NCBI GenBank assembly: GCA_027488845.1
Contig: JAIYBC010000016.1
Coordinates: forward strand, 44,437 to 108,436
Source of the DNA: Verrucomicrobiales bacterium
Lineage (GTDB): Bacteria > Verrucomicrobiota > Verrucomicrobiia > Limisphaerales > UBA9464
DNA length: 64,000 nt
Reading direction: 5' to 3'
In this document: piece by piece, positions 51,731 through 61,883 of the stretch
Position numbering within the stretch: the first letter of the stretch is position 1
Layout of the letters: every line of letters starts with the position of its first letter
The notes under the pieces: generated by a model
The model's input: only the letters and a program-made list of their open reading frames with translations
Database searches by the model: none
What the model was told of the DNA's origin: nothing
Made by a program: the position numbers and the translations under genes

Positions 51731-52882
51731 ATGAAGCTGTTGTCGACGCTGTTCGTGGTCGCCGCCCTGGTGGGTGGCGGACTTTTCCTTTGGAAGCGTA
51801 AGCAAGCGACCGAGGAGTCGCTGACCGCGGTCCGCAAGCAGGACACGGCCGTGGTGGAAACCCGCAGCATCAAGTTCGCGGTGAACGCCGCGGGCGACAT
51901 CGGTCCGGCGGAGCAGGTGAGCGTGCGCCCCGAGGTCAACGGCAAGATCGAGGAGTTGCCGGTGGACGTCGGTGATCCGGTGAAGGCGGGGCAACTGCTG
52001 TTCAAGCTGGACGACCGGGAACTCCAGACCCAGCGCCAGCAGGAGGAGAAGAGCGTGGAACGGGCCCGGCTCGAGCTCGTCCAGGCGGAGAGGGACTACA
52101 AGCGGTCGCAGGAGCTTTTCCAGAACAAGCTCATCGCCGAGGAGCTGTACGAGGACGTGAAGACCAAGTTGGACATCGCCCGCAACGATCTCGCCTTGCG
52201 CCAGAAGTCCCTCGACCTGATTTCCGACCGGCTCCTGAAGACGACGGTCTCGGCACCCTTCGACGCCACGGTCTTGACCCGGCCGATTTCGGTGGGCCAA
52301 GCGGTTTCCGGCTCCGGCGGATTCAATGCCGGCACCGAGGTGCTCACCATCGCCAACCTCAACGACCTCATCATCAACGCGCACATCAACCAGGCCGACG
52401 TCACCCGCCTGCACATGGGCCAGGAGGTCGAGGTCACCGTGGAGGCGATCCAGGGGCTGAAGATCATCGGCAAGGTCGAGCGGATCGCGCCGCAGTCGAC
52501 GTTGAAGAACAACGTGCGCGGCTTCGCGGCGCGCATCCTCCTCAAGGACGTCGACAAGAAGGTGCGTCCGGGCATGACCGCCAACATCTCGATCCCGGTG
52601 GCCAGCGCGAGCAACGTGGTCGCCGCTCCGCTCGCGGCGGTGTTCACCGAGACCAATCCGGAGACGCGTGAGATCGAGCGCTTCGTCTGGCTCCGGAAGG
52701 GGGAAACCTGGGAGCGTCGCCAGATCCAGATCGGCGTCAGCGACTACTTCTTCGCCGAGGTCACGAAGGGTTTGGCCGCGGGTGACGAGATCTCGCTCGA
52801 GGACCGCTCGAAGGAGTCGCTCTCCCCGTCCGCCGGCGGGACCAATGGCACCAAGGTCGCCTCGACCACCGGTGTCCGCTGA
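51731..52882 (+). CDS. MacA-like periplasmic adaptor of an ABC exporter
   Basis: 383 residues (a GTG three nt earlier is also in frame). Single N-terminal membrane helix (LLSTLFVVAALVGGGLFLW), then the membrane-fusion-protein layout: biotinyl-lipoyl half (VSVRPEVNGKIEELPVDVGDPVKAGQLLFKLDDRE), a long coiled-coil hairpin (about 98-155), second lipoyl half (VSAPFDATVLTRPISVGQAV) and a beta-barrel domain (NAHINQADVTRLHMGQEVEVTVEAI). Links the inner-membrane MacB-type permeases to an outer-membrane duct (TolC homologue elsewhere). Followed by the ATPase and two permease genes. Confidence 0.9.
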   Translation: MKLLSTLFVVAALVGGGLFLWKRKQATEESLTAVRKQDTAVVETRSIKFAVNAAGDIGPAEQVSVRPEVNGKIEELPVDVGDPVKAGQLLFKLDDRELQTQRQQEEKSVERARLELVQAERDYKRSQELFQNKLIAEELYEDVKTKLDIARNDLALRQKSLDLISDRLLKTTVSAPFDATVLTRPISVGQAVSGSGGFNAGTEVLTIANLNDLIINAHINQADVTRLHMGQEVEVTVEAIQGLKIIGKVERIAPQSTLKNNVRGFAARILLKDVDKKVRPGMTANISIPVASASNVVAAPLAAVFTETNPETREIERFVWLRKGETWERRQIQIGVSDYFFAEVTKGLAAGDEISLEDRSKESLSPSAGGTNGTKVASTTGVR

Positions 52883-52910
52883 GCCACCGATCCCTTCCCC
52901 CCGCGTCGCC

Positions 52911-53666
52911 ATGGCCCTCCTGGAACTGCGTCAGGTCTCGAAGCTCTACCAGCTTGGTGGAGAGGAGATCCGAGCCCTCGACAACGTCTCGCTGGACCTG
53001 AACCAGGGCGAGTTCGTCTCCATCATCGGACCTTCCGGCAGCGGCAAGTCCACGCTGATGCACATCCTCGGCTGCCTGGACTCGCCGACGTTGGGCAACG
53101 TGGTCCTGGAGGGCGTGGAGATCGGGAAGGCCTCGCAGCGGGAACTTGCCCGGATCCGCAACCGTTCCATCGGCTTCGTCTTCCAGTCGTTCAACCTCCT
53201 GCCGAAGCTCAACGTGGTGCAGAACGTGGAACTGCCCATGATCTACGCCGGCCTGGGCGGACGCGAACGCCGTGAACGCGCGATCAAGGCCCTGGAGATG
53301 GTGGATCTGGGCAACCGCCTGAAGAACCGTCCCAGCCAGCTTTCCGGCGGCCAGCAGCAGCGCGTGGCGATCGCCCGCGCCCTCGTCAACAACCCCAGGA
53401 TCATCCTGGCCGACGAGCCGACCGGCAACCTCGACACCCACACCGGCGAAGTGATCCTCGCCCTGTTCCGACGGTTGGCGGCCGAGGGGCGCACCGTGAT
53501 CCTGGTCACGCACAACCCGGAGATCGCCGCGGTCACCCCCCGTCGCATCGAGATCCGCAACGGCCGCATCTCCGACACCGTGGACGCGAAGCTCGCCGGC
53601 CTCGACCGGATCCGCCCCGAGTCGGGAAACCCCACTCCTGCGGCCCCGGCCGCTTCCGCGGCGTGA
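52911..53666 (+). CDS. MacB/LolD-type ABC transporter ATPase
   Basis: 251 residues. Walker A GPSGSGKSTLMHILG (about 41-55), Q-loop FQSFNLLPKL, signature LSGGQQQRVAIARAL (about 145-159), Walker B ILADEPTGNLD (about 165-175) and switch His VTHNPE. Powers the two permeases that follow. Stop and next GTG overlap (GTGA), so translation is coupled. A C-terminal tail of about 25 residues is Ala/Pro-rich. Confidence 0.94.
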   Translation: MALLELRQVSKLYQLGGEEIRALDNVSLDLNQGEFVSIIGPSGSGKSTLMHILGCLDSPTLGNVVLEGVEIGKASQRELARIRNRSIGFVFQSFNLLPKLNVVQNVELPMIYAGLGGRERRERAIKALEMVDLGNRLKNRPSQLSGGQQQRVAIARALVNNPRIILADEPTGNLDTHTGEVILALFRRLAAEGRTVILVTHNPEIAAVTPRRIEIRNGRISDTVDAKLAGLDRIRPESGNPTPAAPAASAA

Positions 53667-55117
53667 GCCTGGAGGTTCCCAAGATCGTGCTCCCGGAGGT
53701 GGAGCTGCCCCGGATCGACCTGCCCGACCTGCCGGTCGGCGGCGCGAGCCTCGGTAACGCCGTCGTCGTCGGCCTCAAGGAGATCTGGGCCCACAAGTTC
53801 CGGTCCGCCCTGACGATGCTCGGGATCATCCTCGGCGTCTCGTCGCTCATCGCGATGAGCGCGATGGTGAAGGGCATGGAGATCGGCCAGAAGGAGGCCC
53901 TTTTGGCGGTCGGCGGACTGAAGAAGATCCGCATCGAGGCCCAGCCCGTGCCCGTCGAGCAGCGCCATCTCCGCGACTTCGCCCGTGGCATGACCCTGGC
54001 CGACGCCACCGCGCTCCAGGCCGGAATCCCGGACATCGACATCGTGGCGCCGGAGATGCGCCTAGAGGACAACCCGACGCTCGCCGCCAACGGCAAGACG
54101 TGGCGGACGTTCATGACCGTCGGCGTCTATCCGAGGCAATGCGAGGTGCTGGAACACGTCGTCGAGCACGGTCGCCTGTTCAACGACATCGACGCCGACG
54201 AGGCGCGTCCGGTGTGCGTCATCGGCACCGGCATCCGCGACCAGCTCTTCGGCAGCCCCGAGGAGACCGGCACCGAGGTCGTTCCGGTCGGCAAGGTGAT
54301 GACCATCAACGGCCAGCCGTTCACGATCATCGGCATGTTCCAGCGCTACGAAGGCGAGCAGGAACGGAAGGCCCGGCTCCAGCGCGAGGTGGAGATGGCG
54401 GCGGCCCGTGCTGCGGGACGGAAGGTGGATTCCACGGGGCCGCAACGGGGTCGGGGCCGCGGTGGCAACTTCGCGTTCTGGGTGAAGAACAACACCGTCT
54501 ACATGCCGCTGAACACCATGTGGCAACGCTTCCAATCCAGCCGGTCCAACGCCCCGGCGGAACCGCGCCTCTCCAGCATGGAGATCCGGATCCGCGACTT
54601 CGACCGTCTCAACTCGACCCTCACCCGCATCCGCAATGTCATGCTCGTGAACCACCGCGGCATCGAGGACTTCTCGTTCCGCACGCTCGAGGACTGGGGT
54701 GAGGACATCGAGAAGTTCGTCCGCAACGCCCGCGTCAGCGGCGGACTCATCGCCGGCATCAGCCTCTTCGTCGGCGGCATCGGCATCATGAACATCATGC
54801 TGGCCAGCATCTCCGAGCGAATCCGCGAGATCGGCATCCGCAAGGCGGTCGGAGCCGGGGGCGTGGACATCTTCACCCAGATCCTCGTGGAGAGCACCGT
54901 CATCGCCGTGGTCGGAGGGCTGCTTGGCCTGGTCGCCTCACGCCTCGTGGTCTTCATGATCACGTTGGTCGCCCCGACCGGGAACGATCCGGTGATCACC
55001 TGGACCGCCATGGCCGTCGCCTTCGGCTTCGCCACGGGGGTCGGCGTGTTGGCCGGACTTTTCCCGGCGCTCAAGGCCGCGCGCATGAACGTGATCCAGG
55101 CGCTGCGCTACGACTGA
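53663..55117 (+). CDS. MacB-type ABC permease (first copy)
   Basis: 484 residues, GTG start. Four membrane helices of the MacB/FtsX fold: one near the N-terminus (LKEIWAHKFRSALTMLGIILGVSSLIAMSAM, about 33-63) and three at the C-terminus, starting with GGLIAGISLFVGGIGIMNIMLASI. The periplasmic domain between contains GTGIRDQLFG and NGQPFTIIGMFQRY. An N-terminal extension of about 25 residues with repeated ELPRIDLPDLP is absent from the sister protein. An Arg/Gly-rich stretch (PQRGRGRGG, about 258-266) lies before FAFWVKNNTVYMPL. Forms the inner-membrane part of the exporter. Confidence 0.9.
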   Translation: MSLEVPKIVLPEVELPRIDLPDLPVGGASLGNAVVVGLKEIWAHKFRSALTMLGIILGVSSLIAMSAMVKGMEIGQKEALLAVGGLKKIRIEAQPVPVEQRHLRDFARGMTLADATALQAGIPDIDIVAPEMRLEDNPTLAANGKTWRTFMTVGVYPRQCEVLEHVVEHGRLFNDIDADEARPVCVIGTGIRDQLFGSPEETGTEVVPVGKVMTINGQPFTIIGMFQRYEGEQERKARLQREVEMAAARAAGRKVDSTGPQRGRGRGGNFAFWVKNNTVYMPLNTMWQRFQSSRSNAPAEPRLSSMEIRIRDFDRLNSTLTRIRNVMLVNHRGIEDFSFRTLEDWGEDIEKFVRNARVSGGLIAGISLFVGGIGIMNIMLASISERIREIGIRKAVGAGGVDIFTQILVESTVIAVVGGLLGLVASRLVVFMITLVAPTGNDPVITWTAMAVAFGFATGVGVLAGLFPALKAARMNVIQALRYD

Positions 55118-55121
55118 ACCG

Positions 55122-56483
55122 ATGAACCTCCTCAACACCGTCCTGATCGGGCTCAAGGAGGTCTGGGCCCACAAGTTCCGTTCCCTCCTGACCATGTTCG
55201 GCGTGGTCCTCGGCGTCGCGTCGCTCGTCGGCATGAGCGCCATCATCCAGGGCATGGAGAACGGCCTCCGCGAATCCATGGTCGCCATGGGTGGCGCCGA
55301 CAAGGTCCTTCTCCAGCAGCAGCCGGTCCCCAGCTACCAGGACCACCTCGCCGACCAGGCCCCTGGGCGCACGATGGCGGACGTCCTCGCCCTCAAGAAG
55401 GGGGCTCCGCTGCTCCGGATCGTCTCGCCCGAGATGTCCGTGGACGAGGTGGTCGCCTCCCGCGGCGAGAAGCGGGTCTCCCCCGAGGAGACCGTCGGCG
55501 CCTGGCCCGAGGTGCTCGACATGAACCTGCACACGGTCGAGCACGGCCGCTTCTTCAACCAACTCGACGAGGAGAAGGCCAATCCCGTCTGCGTCATCGG
55601 CACCGGGATCCGCGACTCGTTGTTCGAGAACCCCGACGAGACCGGCCGCGAGGTCATCCCGATCGGCGAGACCATCCTGCTAAACGGGCAGCCCTTCACC
55701 ATCGTCGGCATGTTCCAGCGGTACGCGAGCGAGCAGGAGACCAAGGAACGCGAGCTGAAGAAGCGGGGCGAGTTGAAGGTCGAGGCCTCCGGTGGCCCGA
55801 AACGGGCCCGGGGCTGGGGGCGCCGCGGCGGTTGGGCCTTCTGGCGGAAGAACAACACGATCTACATCCCGTTGAACACCGCCTGGGTCCGGTTCCGCCT
55901 CGCCGGGGACCTCGACGGCATCCCGGATCCGCGCCTCAGCGACATCGACCTGAAGGTGCGTTCCATGGAGGACATGGAGAAGGCGCTGCAACAGGCCCGC
56001 AACGTCCTCCTGATCACCCACCGGGGCATCGAGGACTTCTCGTTCCAGACCCAGGAGAACCAGATCGAGAGCATCAACCGCCAGATCCGGAACGCCCGGT
56101 TGAGCGGCGGGATCATCGCGGGAATCAGCCTCCTCGTCGGCGGCATCGGCATCATGAACATCATGCTCGCGAGCATCAACGAGCGCATCCGCGAGATCGG
56201 CACCTGCAAGGCCATCGGCGCCACCGGCTTCGACATCTTCGTCCAGATCATCGTCGAAAGCGTCGTGCTGGCGCTGCTCGGCGCGGCCGCCGGCCTGGTG
56301 GCCTCCCAGTTCCTCGTCGGCGTCCTCACCTACATCTCCCCGACCGGCAACACGCCCGTGATCACCTGGGCCGCCGAGGCGGTGGCCGTGGTCTTCAGCG
56401 CCGGCGTCGGCATCGTCGCCGGGCTGTTCCCCGCGGTGAAGGCCGCGCGCCTCGAGCCGATCCAGGCCCTGCGCTACGAGTAG
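55122..56483 (+). CDS. MacB-type ABC permease (second copy)
   Basis: 453 residues, 4 bp after the first permease and clearly a paralogue of it: shared LKEVWAHKFRSLLTMFGVVLG, VCVIGTGIRD, NGQPFTIVGMFQRYASEQE, NNTIYIPLNT, THRGIEDFSFQTQE and GGIGIMNIMLASINERIREIG. The basic insert is also present (GPKRARGWGRRGG). Two adjacent permease genes with one ATPase suggest a heterodimeric exporter rather than the usual MacB homodimer. Last gene of the operon. Confidence 0.9.
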   Translation: MNLLNTVLIGLKEVWAHKFRSLLTMFGVVLGVASLVGMSAIIQGMENGLRESMVAMGGADKVLLQQQPVPSYQDHLADQAPGRTMADVLALKKGAPLLRIVSPEMSVDEVVASRGEKRVSPEETVGAWPEVLDMNLHTVEHGRFFNQLDEEKANPVCVIGTGIRDSLFENPDETGREVIPIGETILLNGQPFTIVGMFQRYASEQETKERELKKRGELKVEASGGPKRARGWGRRGGWAFWRKNNTIYIPLNTAWVRFRLAGDLDGIPDPRLSDIDLKVRSMEDMEKALQQARNVLLITHRGIEDFSFQTQENQIESINRQIRNARLSGGIIAGISLLVGGIGIMNIMLASINERIREIGTCKAIGATGFDIFVQIIVESVVLALLGAAAGLVASQFLVGVLTYISPTGNTPVITWAAEAVAVVFSAGVGIVAGLFPAVKAARLEPIQALRYE

Positions 56484-56637
56484 CCGTTTGGTCGCTCCTT
56501 CCGATCCCGTGGGCACCCCGTGTGTCTCCAGGGCCCGGTCCCGCGTCAGGTTGGCGCTGCGTGTCCCTTCCTTTCGTGCCAACCGCCGGATTCGGGCCTG
56601 AATGCGTCCCGGCACGGCCCGTGCGATGGGGAGTTCC

Positions 56638-59244
56638 ATGAAGTTGGACAAGCTCACGTTGAAGGCCCAGGAGGCGTTCCAGTCCGCGGAGAACTCGGCG
56701 CGGGAGCGGAGCCACGGCCAGGTGGACACCGAACACCTCGCCTTGGCCTTGGCCACCCAGCCCGACGGCCTGGTTCCCCAGCTGTTGGAAAAGCTCGGCG
56801 TGGTGCCGGGGAAGTTCGCCGCCGAACTCGACGCGGAACTCGGGCGCCGGCCCAAGGTCCAGGGCGCCGTGCAGCTCTACGCCTCCAACGACCTCCAGTC
56901 CGGCCTCAACGCCGCGGTCGCCGAGGCGGCGCGGCTGAAGGACGAGTTCGTCTCCACGGAGCACCTCCTCCTGGGGCTGCTGGAAAAGGGCGGGGATTCG
57001 TTCCGTCGGATCGCCGTGAAGCATTCCCTGCAACGCGACGCCCTGCTCAAGGCCCTCGTCTCCCTGCGCGGAAACCAACGGGTCACCGACGCAAGCCCCG
57101 AGGACAAGTTCCAGGCCCTTGAGAAGTACGGCCGGGACATCACCGCGCTGGCCCGGGCAGGCAAGATCGACCCCGTGATCGGGCGCGACGACGAGATCCG
57201 CCGCGTCATGCAGGTCCTGACCCGGCGCACGAAGAACAACCCGGTGCTCATCGGCGAGCCGGGCGTGGGCAAGACGGCGATCGTCGAGGGACTCGCGCGT
57301 CGCATCGTGGACGGCGACGTCCCGGAATCCCTGAAGGACCGCCGTGTGGTCGCCCTGGACATCGGCGCCATGATCGCCGGCGCGAAGTACCGCGGCGAGT
57401 TCGAGGACCGGCTCAAGGCCTTCCTCAAGGAAGTCACCTCCGCGGAGGGACGCATCATCCTCTTCATCGACGAGCTGCACACCATCGTCGGCGCCGGTGC
57501 CGCGGAGGGCGCGGCGGATGCGGCCAACATGCTCAAGCCGCAGCTGGCCCGGGGCGAGTTGCGGTGTGTCGGCGCGACGACCCTCGACGAGTACCGCAAG
57601 CACATCGAGAAGGACCCCGCCTTGGAGCGGCGTTTCCAGCCGGTGCAGGTGGCCGAGCCGACGGTGGAGAACACCATCGCGATCCTGCGCGGGCTCAAGG
57701 AACGCTACGAGACCCATCACGGCGTGCGCATCCAGGACAGCGCCCTCGTGGCGGCGGCGACGCTCTCGCAGCGTTACATCAGCGACCGTTTCCTGCCGGA
57801 CAAGGCGGTGGACCTCGTCGACGAGTCGGCCTCGCGCCTGAAGATGGAACTGGATTCCAAGCCGACGGAGCTGGACCAGCTCGACCGCCAGATCCTCCAG
57901 CTCCAGATCGAACGGACCTCGCTGGCCAAGGAGAAGGACGAGGCGAGCCGTGAACGGCTCCGGAAGCTCGACGCGGAGCTGGGCAACCTCCGGGAACGCT
58001 CCGGCGCGCTCACCGCGCAGTGGCAGAACGAGAAGACCGCGATCAACGCGGTCTCCATCCTCCAGACCCAGGTTGAGCAGACCCGCACCGAGCTGGAACA
58101 GGCGCGTCGCCGAGGCGACCTCACCAAGGCGGCCGAGATCCAGTACGGCCGGCTTCCCGACCTCGAACGCCGTCTTGCGGAGGTCCAGAAGCAGGCCAGC
58201 CAGGCCGGCGGCGAGGCCAACGGACTCCTCCGCCAGGAGGTGACCGAGGAGGACGTCGCCCGCGTGGTCGCGTCCTGGACCGGCATCCCGGTGAGCCGGA
58301 TGCTCGAAGGGGAACGCGAGAAGCTGGTCCGGATGGAGGAACGGCTGGCCCGCCGTGTCGTCGGTCAGGCCGAGGCCGTCCGTGCCGTCTCCGACGCGGT
58401 CCGCCGGGCCCGCTCCGGGCTGGGCGATCCGGGACGTCCCATCGGTTCGTTCATCTTCCTTGGACCGACCGGCGTTGGTAAGACCGAGCTGGCGCGCGCC
58501 TTGGCGGAGTTCCTCTTCGACGACGAGCAGGCCGTCGTGCGCATCGACATGTCCGAGTACATGGAGAAGCATGCCGTCTCCCGCCTCGTCGGCGCGCCGC
58601 CCGGATACGTCGGCTACGAGGAGGGCGGACAGCTCAGCGAGGCGGTCCGCCGTCGTCCGTACTCGGTCGTCCTCTTCGACGAGATCGAGAAGGCGCACGG
58701 CGACGTGTTCAACATCCTCCTGCAGGTGCTCGACGACGGTCGCCTGACGGACGGCCAGGGCCGGACCGTGGACTTCAAGAACACGCTGGTGGTGATGACC
58801 TCCAACATCGGCTCCCCGATCATCCAGGAGTACTTCCTCGACGGCGGCGCGACGATCGGCAGCCGCAGGGAGATGGAGGACAAGGTCCGGGCCGAGCTGC
58901 GGAAGCACTTCCGTCCGGAGTTCCTGAACCGCGTGGACGACACGATCGTCTTCCAGAGCCTCGACGAGGCCGAGTTGGGGCGGATCGTGGACATCCAGCT
59001 GGAGAAGGTCCTGCAGCGGCTGGCCGGGCAGAACCTGCGTCTCGAGATGAGCGACGCCGCGAAGGTGCAGCTGGCAAAGGAAGGCTACGATCCGCAGTTC
59101 GGCGCGCGTCCGTTGAAGCGGGCCATCCAGGACCACCTGCTCAACCCGCTTTCAAAGCGGCTGCTGGCTGGGGAATTCAAGGCCGGTGACACGATCCGTG
59201 TCGGCATCGACCGGGATGGCAGCCTCCAATTCTCCAAGGGCTGA
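56638..59244 (+). CDS. clpB: Chaperone ClpB
   Basis: 868 residues. N-terminal Clp domain with two repeats ([34 protein letters not shown]), first AAA module [24 protein letters not shown], the ClpB middle coiled coil (about 410-530, with [14 protein letters not shown]), second AAA module [21 protein letters not shown] and [30 protein letters not shown]-terminal D2 small domain ends ...[19 protein letters not shown]. Rescues aggregated proteins with DnaK. The frame is open 12 codons upstream; family homology starts at 56638. Confidence 0.96.
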   Translation: MKLDKLTLKAQEAFQSAENSARERSHGQVDTEHLALALATQPDGLVPQLLEKLGVVPGKFAAELDAELGRRPKVQGAVQLYASNDLQSGLNAAVAEAARLKDEFVSTEHLLLGLLEKGGDSFRRIAVKHSLQRDALLKALVSLRGNQRVTDASPEDKFQALEKYGRDITALARAGKIDPVIGRDDEIRRVMQVLTRRTKNNPVLIGEPGVGKTAIVEGLARRIVDGDVPESLKDRRVVALDIGAMIAGAKYRGEFEDRLKAFLKEVTSAEGRIILFIDELHTIVGAGAAEGAADAANMLKPQLARGELRCVGATTLDEYRKHIEKDPALERRFQPVQVAEPTVENTIAILRGLKERYETHHGVRIQDSALVAAATLSQRYISDRFLPDKAVDLVDESASRLKMELDSKPTELDQLDRQILQLQIERTSLAKEKDEASRERLRKLDAELGNLRERSGALTAQWQNEKTAINAVSILQTQVEQTRTELEQARRRGDLTKAAEIQYGRLPDLERRLAEVQKQASQAGGEANGLLRQEVTEEDVARVVASWTGIPVSRMLEGEREKLVRMEERLARRVVGQAEAVRAVSDAVRRARSGLGDPGRPIGSFIFLGPTGVGKTELARALAEFLFDDEQAVVRIDMSEYMEKHAVSRLVGAPPGYVGYEEGGQLSEAVRRRPYSVVLFDEIEKAHGDVFNILLQVLDDGRLTDGQGRTVDFKNTLVVMTSNIGSPIIQEYFLDGGATIGSRREMEDKVRAELRKHFRPEFLNRVDDTIVFQSLDEAELGRIVDIQLEKVLQRLAGQNLRLEMSDAAKVQLAKEGYDPQFGARPLKRAIQDHLLNPLSKRLLAGEFKAGDTIRVGIDRDGSLQFSKG

Positions 59245-59270
59245 ACGGTCCGCGGAGGAAAGGAAGGTGA

Positions 59271-59300
59271 TCCGCAGATTTCGCTGAGGGACGCAGATCG
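59271..59300. repeat. Degenerate CGCAGAT direct repeat
   Basis: CGCAGAT occurs at 59273-59279 and 59292-59298 in the gap after clpB. It may be a remnant of a dispersed intergenic repeat; with one copy here this is weak. Confidence 0.25.
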
Positions 59301-59435
59301 GGAGGCGGCTCGGAGGCCGGGCTGCGAGGGGCTCCCGGATCCCGAGGCCTGAACGAAGGGCGATTGGGTGTCGACCTGGGCCGCGTGTCATCCTCCCTCG
59401 CCTCGGCGTCTCCGTTGGGAAGCTTCCGGTGTGTC

Positions 59436-61847
59436 TCAACAGCACCGCGGGGAATCCCCGGCCTGTTGTTCCGCCGCGAGTTCGTAGGCTGCGGGCCGGT
59501 TCCTGAGTTCGGCCGCGGCTCGCACCTCGGGCAGGTCCAGCAGGACGGCCTCGGCCCGGATCCCCGGGACCGGAGCCGCGGCGAGCTGTTGGGCGACGCG
59601 GTCCACGCGTTCCTGTCCGGACCAGTGACGGGCCAGCGCGACGGCGAGGGCCGCTGCGCCCGCCAGTCCCCCGCGGGCGCCGGCTTCGCGGACGGCGTAG
59701 TCGGGCAGCCAGGTCGGGGATTCCTCCCGGAGGTCCGGAGGGCGGGTTCCTCGCAGGAGCCGGATCCACACGGCGACGCCGGACAAGACGACGAGGGCGG
59801 CGAAGGTCAGGAACACGCCGGTCACCACGACGTCGAGGCCGTTGTTGAAGTGCTGGGCACGGTTGGTGGCGAGGGCGGCCTTGGCGGCCTTCACCGCGGC
59901 TTCGCCTTGGGCTGAGACCAAGGCCGCCTCCAGCGCCGGCCGCTTCGTCTCGAGGTCCTTCATGACCGCGAGGAACCCGATCCGGGGCGACTCGTGGAAG
60001 ATCTTCTGCCAACCGGCGGTGAAGGTCACCGAGAGCAGCCAGAGGAGGGGGATCAGGGTCACCAACGCGATGGCCGGGGAACCGCGGCGGACGAGGCCCC
60101 CGGTTTCGTCGGGCCTGCCCTCGATCCAGCCGGCGAGGGCGCGCTTGATCAGGATCGTGGTGGCCAGGACCAGCGCGATGGCGGCGAGGAGCTGGTTGGC
60201 GATGCCGAAGAGCGGCCAGAGCGAGTTGATCCCGCCGAGGGGATCCCGCACGCCCTGGATGAGGAACCATCCCCAACCGGCGACCACGAGCGCGCTCGCG
60301 AGGGCTCCGGCGGCGCCGGACCGGACGTTGCCGAGCGGCTTCCAGAGGTGCCCGAGGACGTCCTGGAGCAGGTAGCGGCCGACGCGGGTGCCGGCGTCGA
60401 GGGTGGTCAGGATGAACAGCGCCTCGAACATGATCGCGAAGTGGTACCAGAGGTCGAGCCAGCGGCCCTGGGTCACCTGGGAGAAGATGTTGGCCATGCC
60501 GACGGCGAGGGTCGCCGCCCCGCCGGTCCGGCCGTAGAGCGACTTCTCCCCGACGGCGGTCGCAAGACGGTCCATCGAGGCGGGGTCGAGGTGGAACCCG
60601 GTCGCGGCGATCTTCGCGGCGGTGTCGGCGGCGACGGCGGCCGCGTCGGCCCCGGCGCCCTTCACGTTCATGGCGAGATAGACGCCGGGTTCGAGGGTGC
60701 AGGCGGCGATGAGCGCCATGATCGCGACCAGCGATTCGAGCAGCATGGCGCCGTAGCCGACCGGACGTGCGTAGGATTCGCGGGTGAGGATCTTGGGCGT
60801 GATGCCGCTGGAGATGAGGGAGTGGAATCCGCTGATGGCGCCGCAGGCGATGGTGATGAAGCAGAACGGGAACAGCTTTCCGGCGACGACGAGGCCGGAG
60901 CCGTCGATGAAGCGCGTCACCGCGGGCATCTGCAGCGTCGGCAGCACCAGGAGCACGCCGGCGGCGAGGGCGACGATCGTGCCGAGCTTCATGAAGGTGC
61001 TCAGGTAGTCGCGCGGGGCGAGCAGCAGCCAGACCGGGAGCACGCTGGCGGCGAAGCCGTACACGATGACCATCCAGGCGATGGGTTCCGCCTTGAAGGT
61101 GAACATCGCCGAGGCGGCGGGGTTGGAATGCACCCATTGACCGCCCCAGACGGCGGCGGCGAGGAGGAGCACCCCGAGGATGGAACCCTCCAGCGTGCGG
61201 CCGGCGCGGACGAAGCGGAGGTAGACGCCGAGGAGCAGCGCGATCGGGATGGTGGCGCCGACGGTGAAGACGCCCCAGGGGCTCTCGGCGAGGGCCTTGA
61301 CCACGATCAGGCCGAGCACCGCGAGGAGGATCACCATGATGGCGAGGATCGCGACCAGCGCGAGGCCGCCGGCGAAGGAGTTCAGCTCGTCCTTCACCAT
61401 CTGGCCCAGCGAACGGCCGTTGCGCCGCATGGAGGCGAAGAGGATCAGGAAGTCCTGCACGGCGCCCCCGAGCACCACGCCGATGAGGATCCAGAGCGTG
61501 CCCGGGAGATAGCCGAACTGCGCGGCGAGCACCGGTCCCACCAGCGGTCCGGGCCCCGAGATCGCGGCGAAGTGGTGTCCGAAGACGATCCAGCGGTTCG
61601 TCTTCACGAACTCCCGGCCGTCCTCATGCACCTCGCAGGGCGTGGCGCGACGGTCGTCGAGCATCAGGACCCGTGCGGCGATCCACTTGGAATAGAACCG
61701 GTATCCGATGGCGTAGGTGCAGAGCGCGGCGACGAGCAGGTACGCCGAGCTCACCGGTTCATCGCGTCGGGTGGCGAGCACCCAATAGGCGCCGGCCCCC
61801 AGTCCGGAGACGAGGATCCAGGGCAACCAACGCAGGAAGGGCGGCAT
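59436..61847 (-). CDS. cstA: Carbon starvation protein CstA family transporter
   Basis: 803 residues with about 16 membrane helices. RWIVFGHHFAAISGPGPLVGPVLAAQFGYLPG (about 83-114) is the CstA signature; GGAVQDFLILFASMRRNGRSLGQMVKDELN and GAISGFHSLISSGITPKIL follow. C-terminal 130 residues carry a soluble helical tail not found in short CstA proteins. CstA/BtsT proteins import pyruvate or peptides when carbon is scarce. It has its own compact promoter (61854-61883). Confidence 0.93.
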   Translation of the reverse strand: MPPFLRWLPWILVSGLGAGAYWVLATRRDEPVSSAYLLVAALCTYAIGYRFYSKWIAARVLMLDDRRATPCEVHEDGREFVKTNRWIVFGHHFAAISGPGPLVGPVLAAQFGYLPGTLWILIGVVLGGAVQDFLILFASMRRNGRSLGQMVKDELNSFAGGLALVAILAIMVILLAVLGLIVVKALAESPWGVFTVGATIPIALLLGVYLRFVRAGRTLEGSILGVLLLAAAVWGGQWVHSNPAASAMFTFKAEPIAWMVIVYGFAASVLPVWLLLAPRDYLSTFMKLGTIVALAAGVLLVLPTLQMPAVTRFIDGSGLVVAGKLFPFCFITIACGAISGFHSLISSGITPKILTRESYARPVGYGAMLLESLVAIMALIAACTLEPGVYLAMNVKGAGADAAAVAADTAAKIAATGFHLDPASMDRLATAVGEKSLYGRTGGAATLAVGMANIFSQVTQGRWLDLWYHFAIMFEALFILTTLDAGTRVGRYLLQDVLGHLWKPLGNVRSGAAGALASALVVAGWGWFLIQGVRDPLGGINSLWPLFGIANQLLAAIALVLATTILIKRALAGWIEGRPDETGGLVRRGSPAIALVTLIPLLWLLSVTFTAGWQKIFHESPRIGFLAVMKDLETKRPALEAALVSAQGEAAVKAAKAALATNRAQHFNNGLDVVVTGVFLTFAALVVLSGVAVWIRLLRGTRPPDLREESPTWLPDYAVREAGARGGLAGAAALAVALARHWSGQERVDRVAQQLAAAPVPGIRAEAVLLDLPEVRAAAELRNRPAAYELAAEQQAGDSPRCC

Positions 61848-61853
61848 GGCCGC

Positions 61854-61883
61854 AGCCTAGAACAGGCGCGGACCCGGTGTCAT
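61854..61883 (-). promoter_or_regulatory. Promoter of cstA
   Basis: Minus-strand ATGACA (61883-61878), 18-nt spacer, TAGGCT (61859-61854), then 6 nt to the ATG at 61847. It overlaps the last codons of the upstream GNAT gene. Confidence 0.55.

Noticed and set aside
56395..59136. 913-codon minus-strand open frame
   Set aside because: Antisense shadow of clpB.
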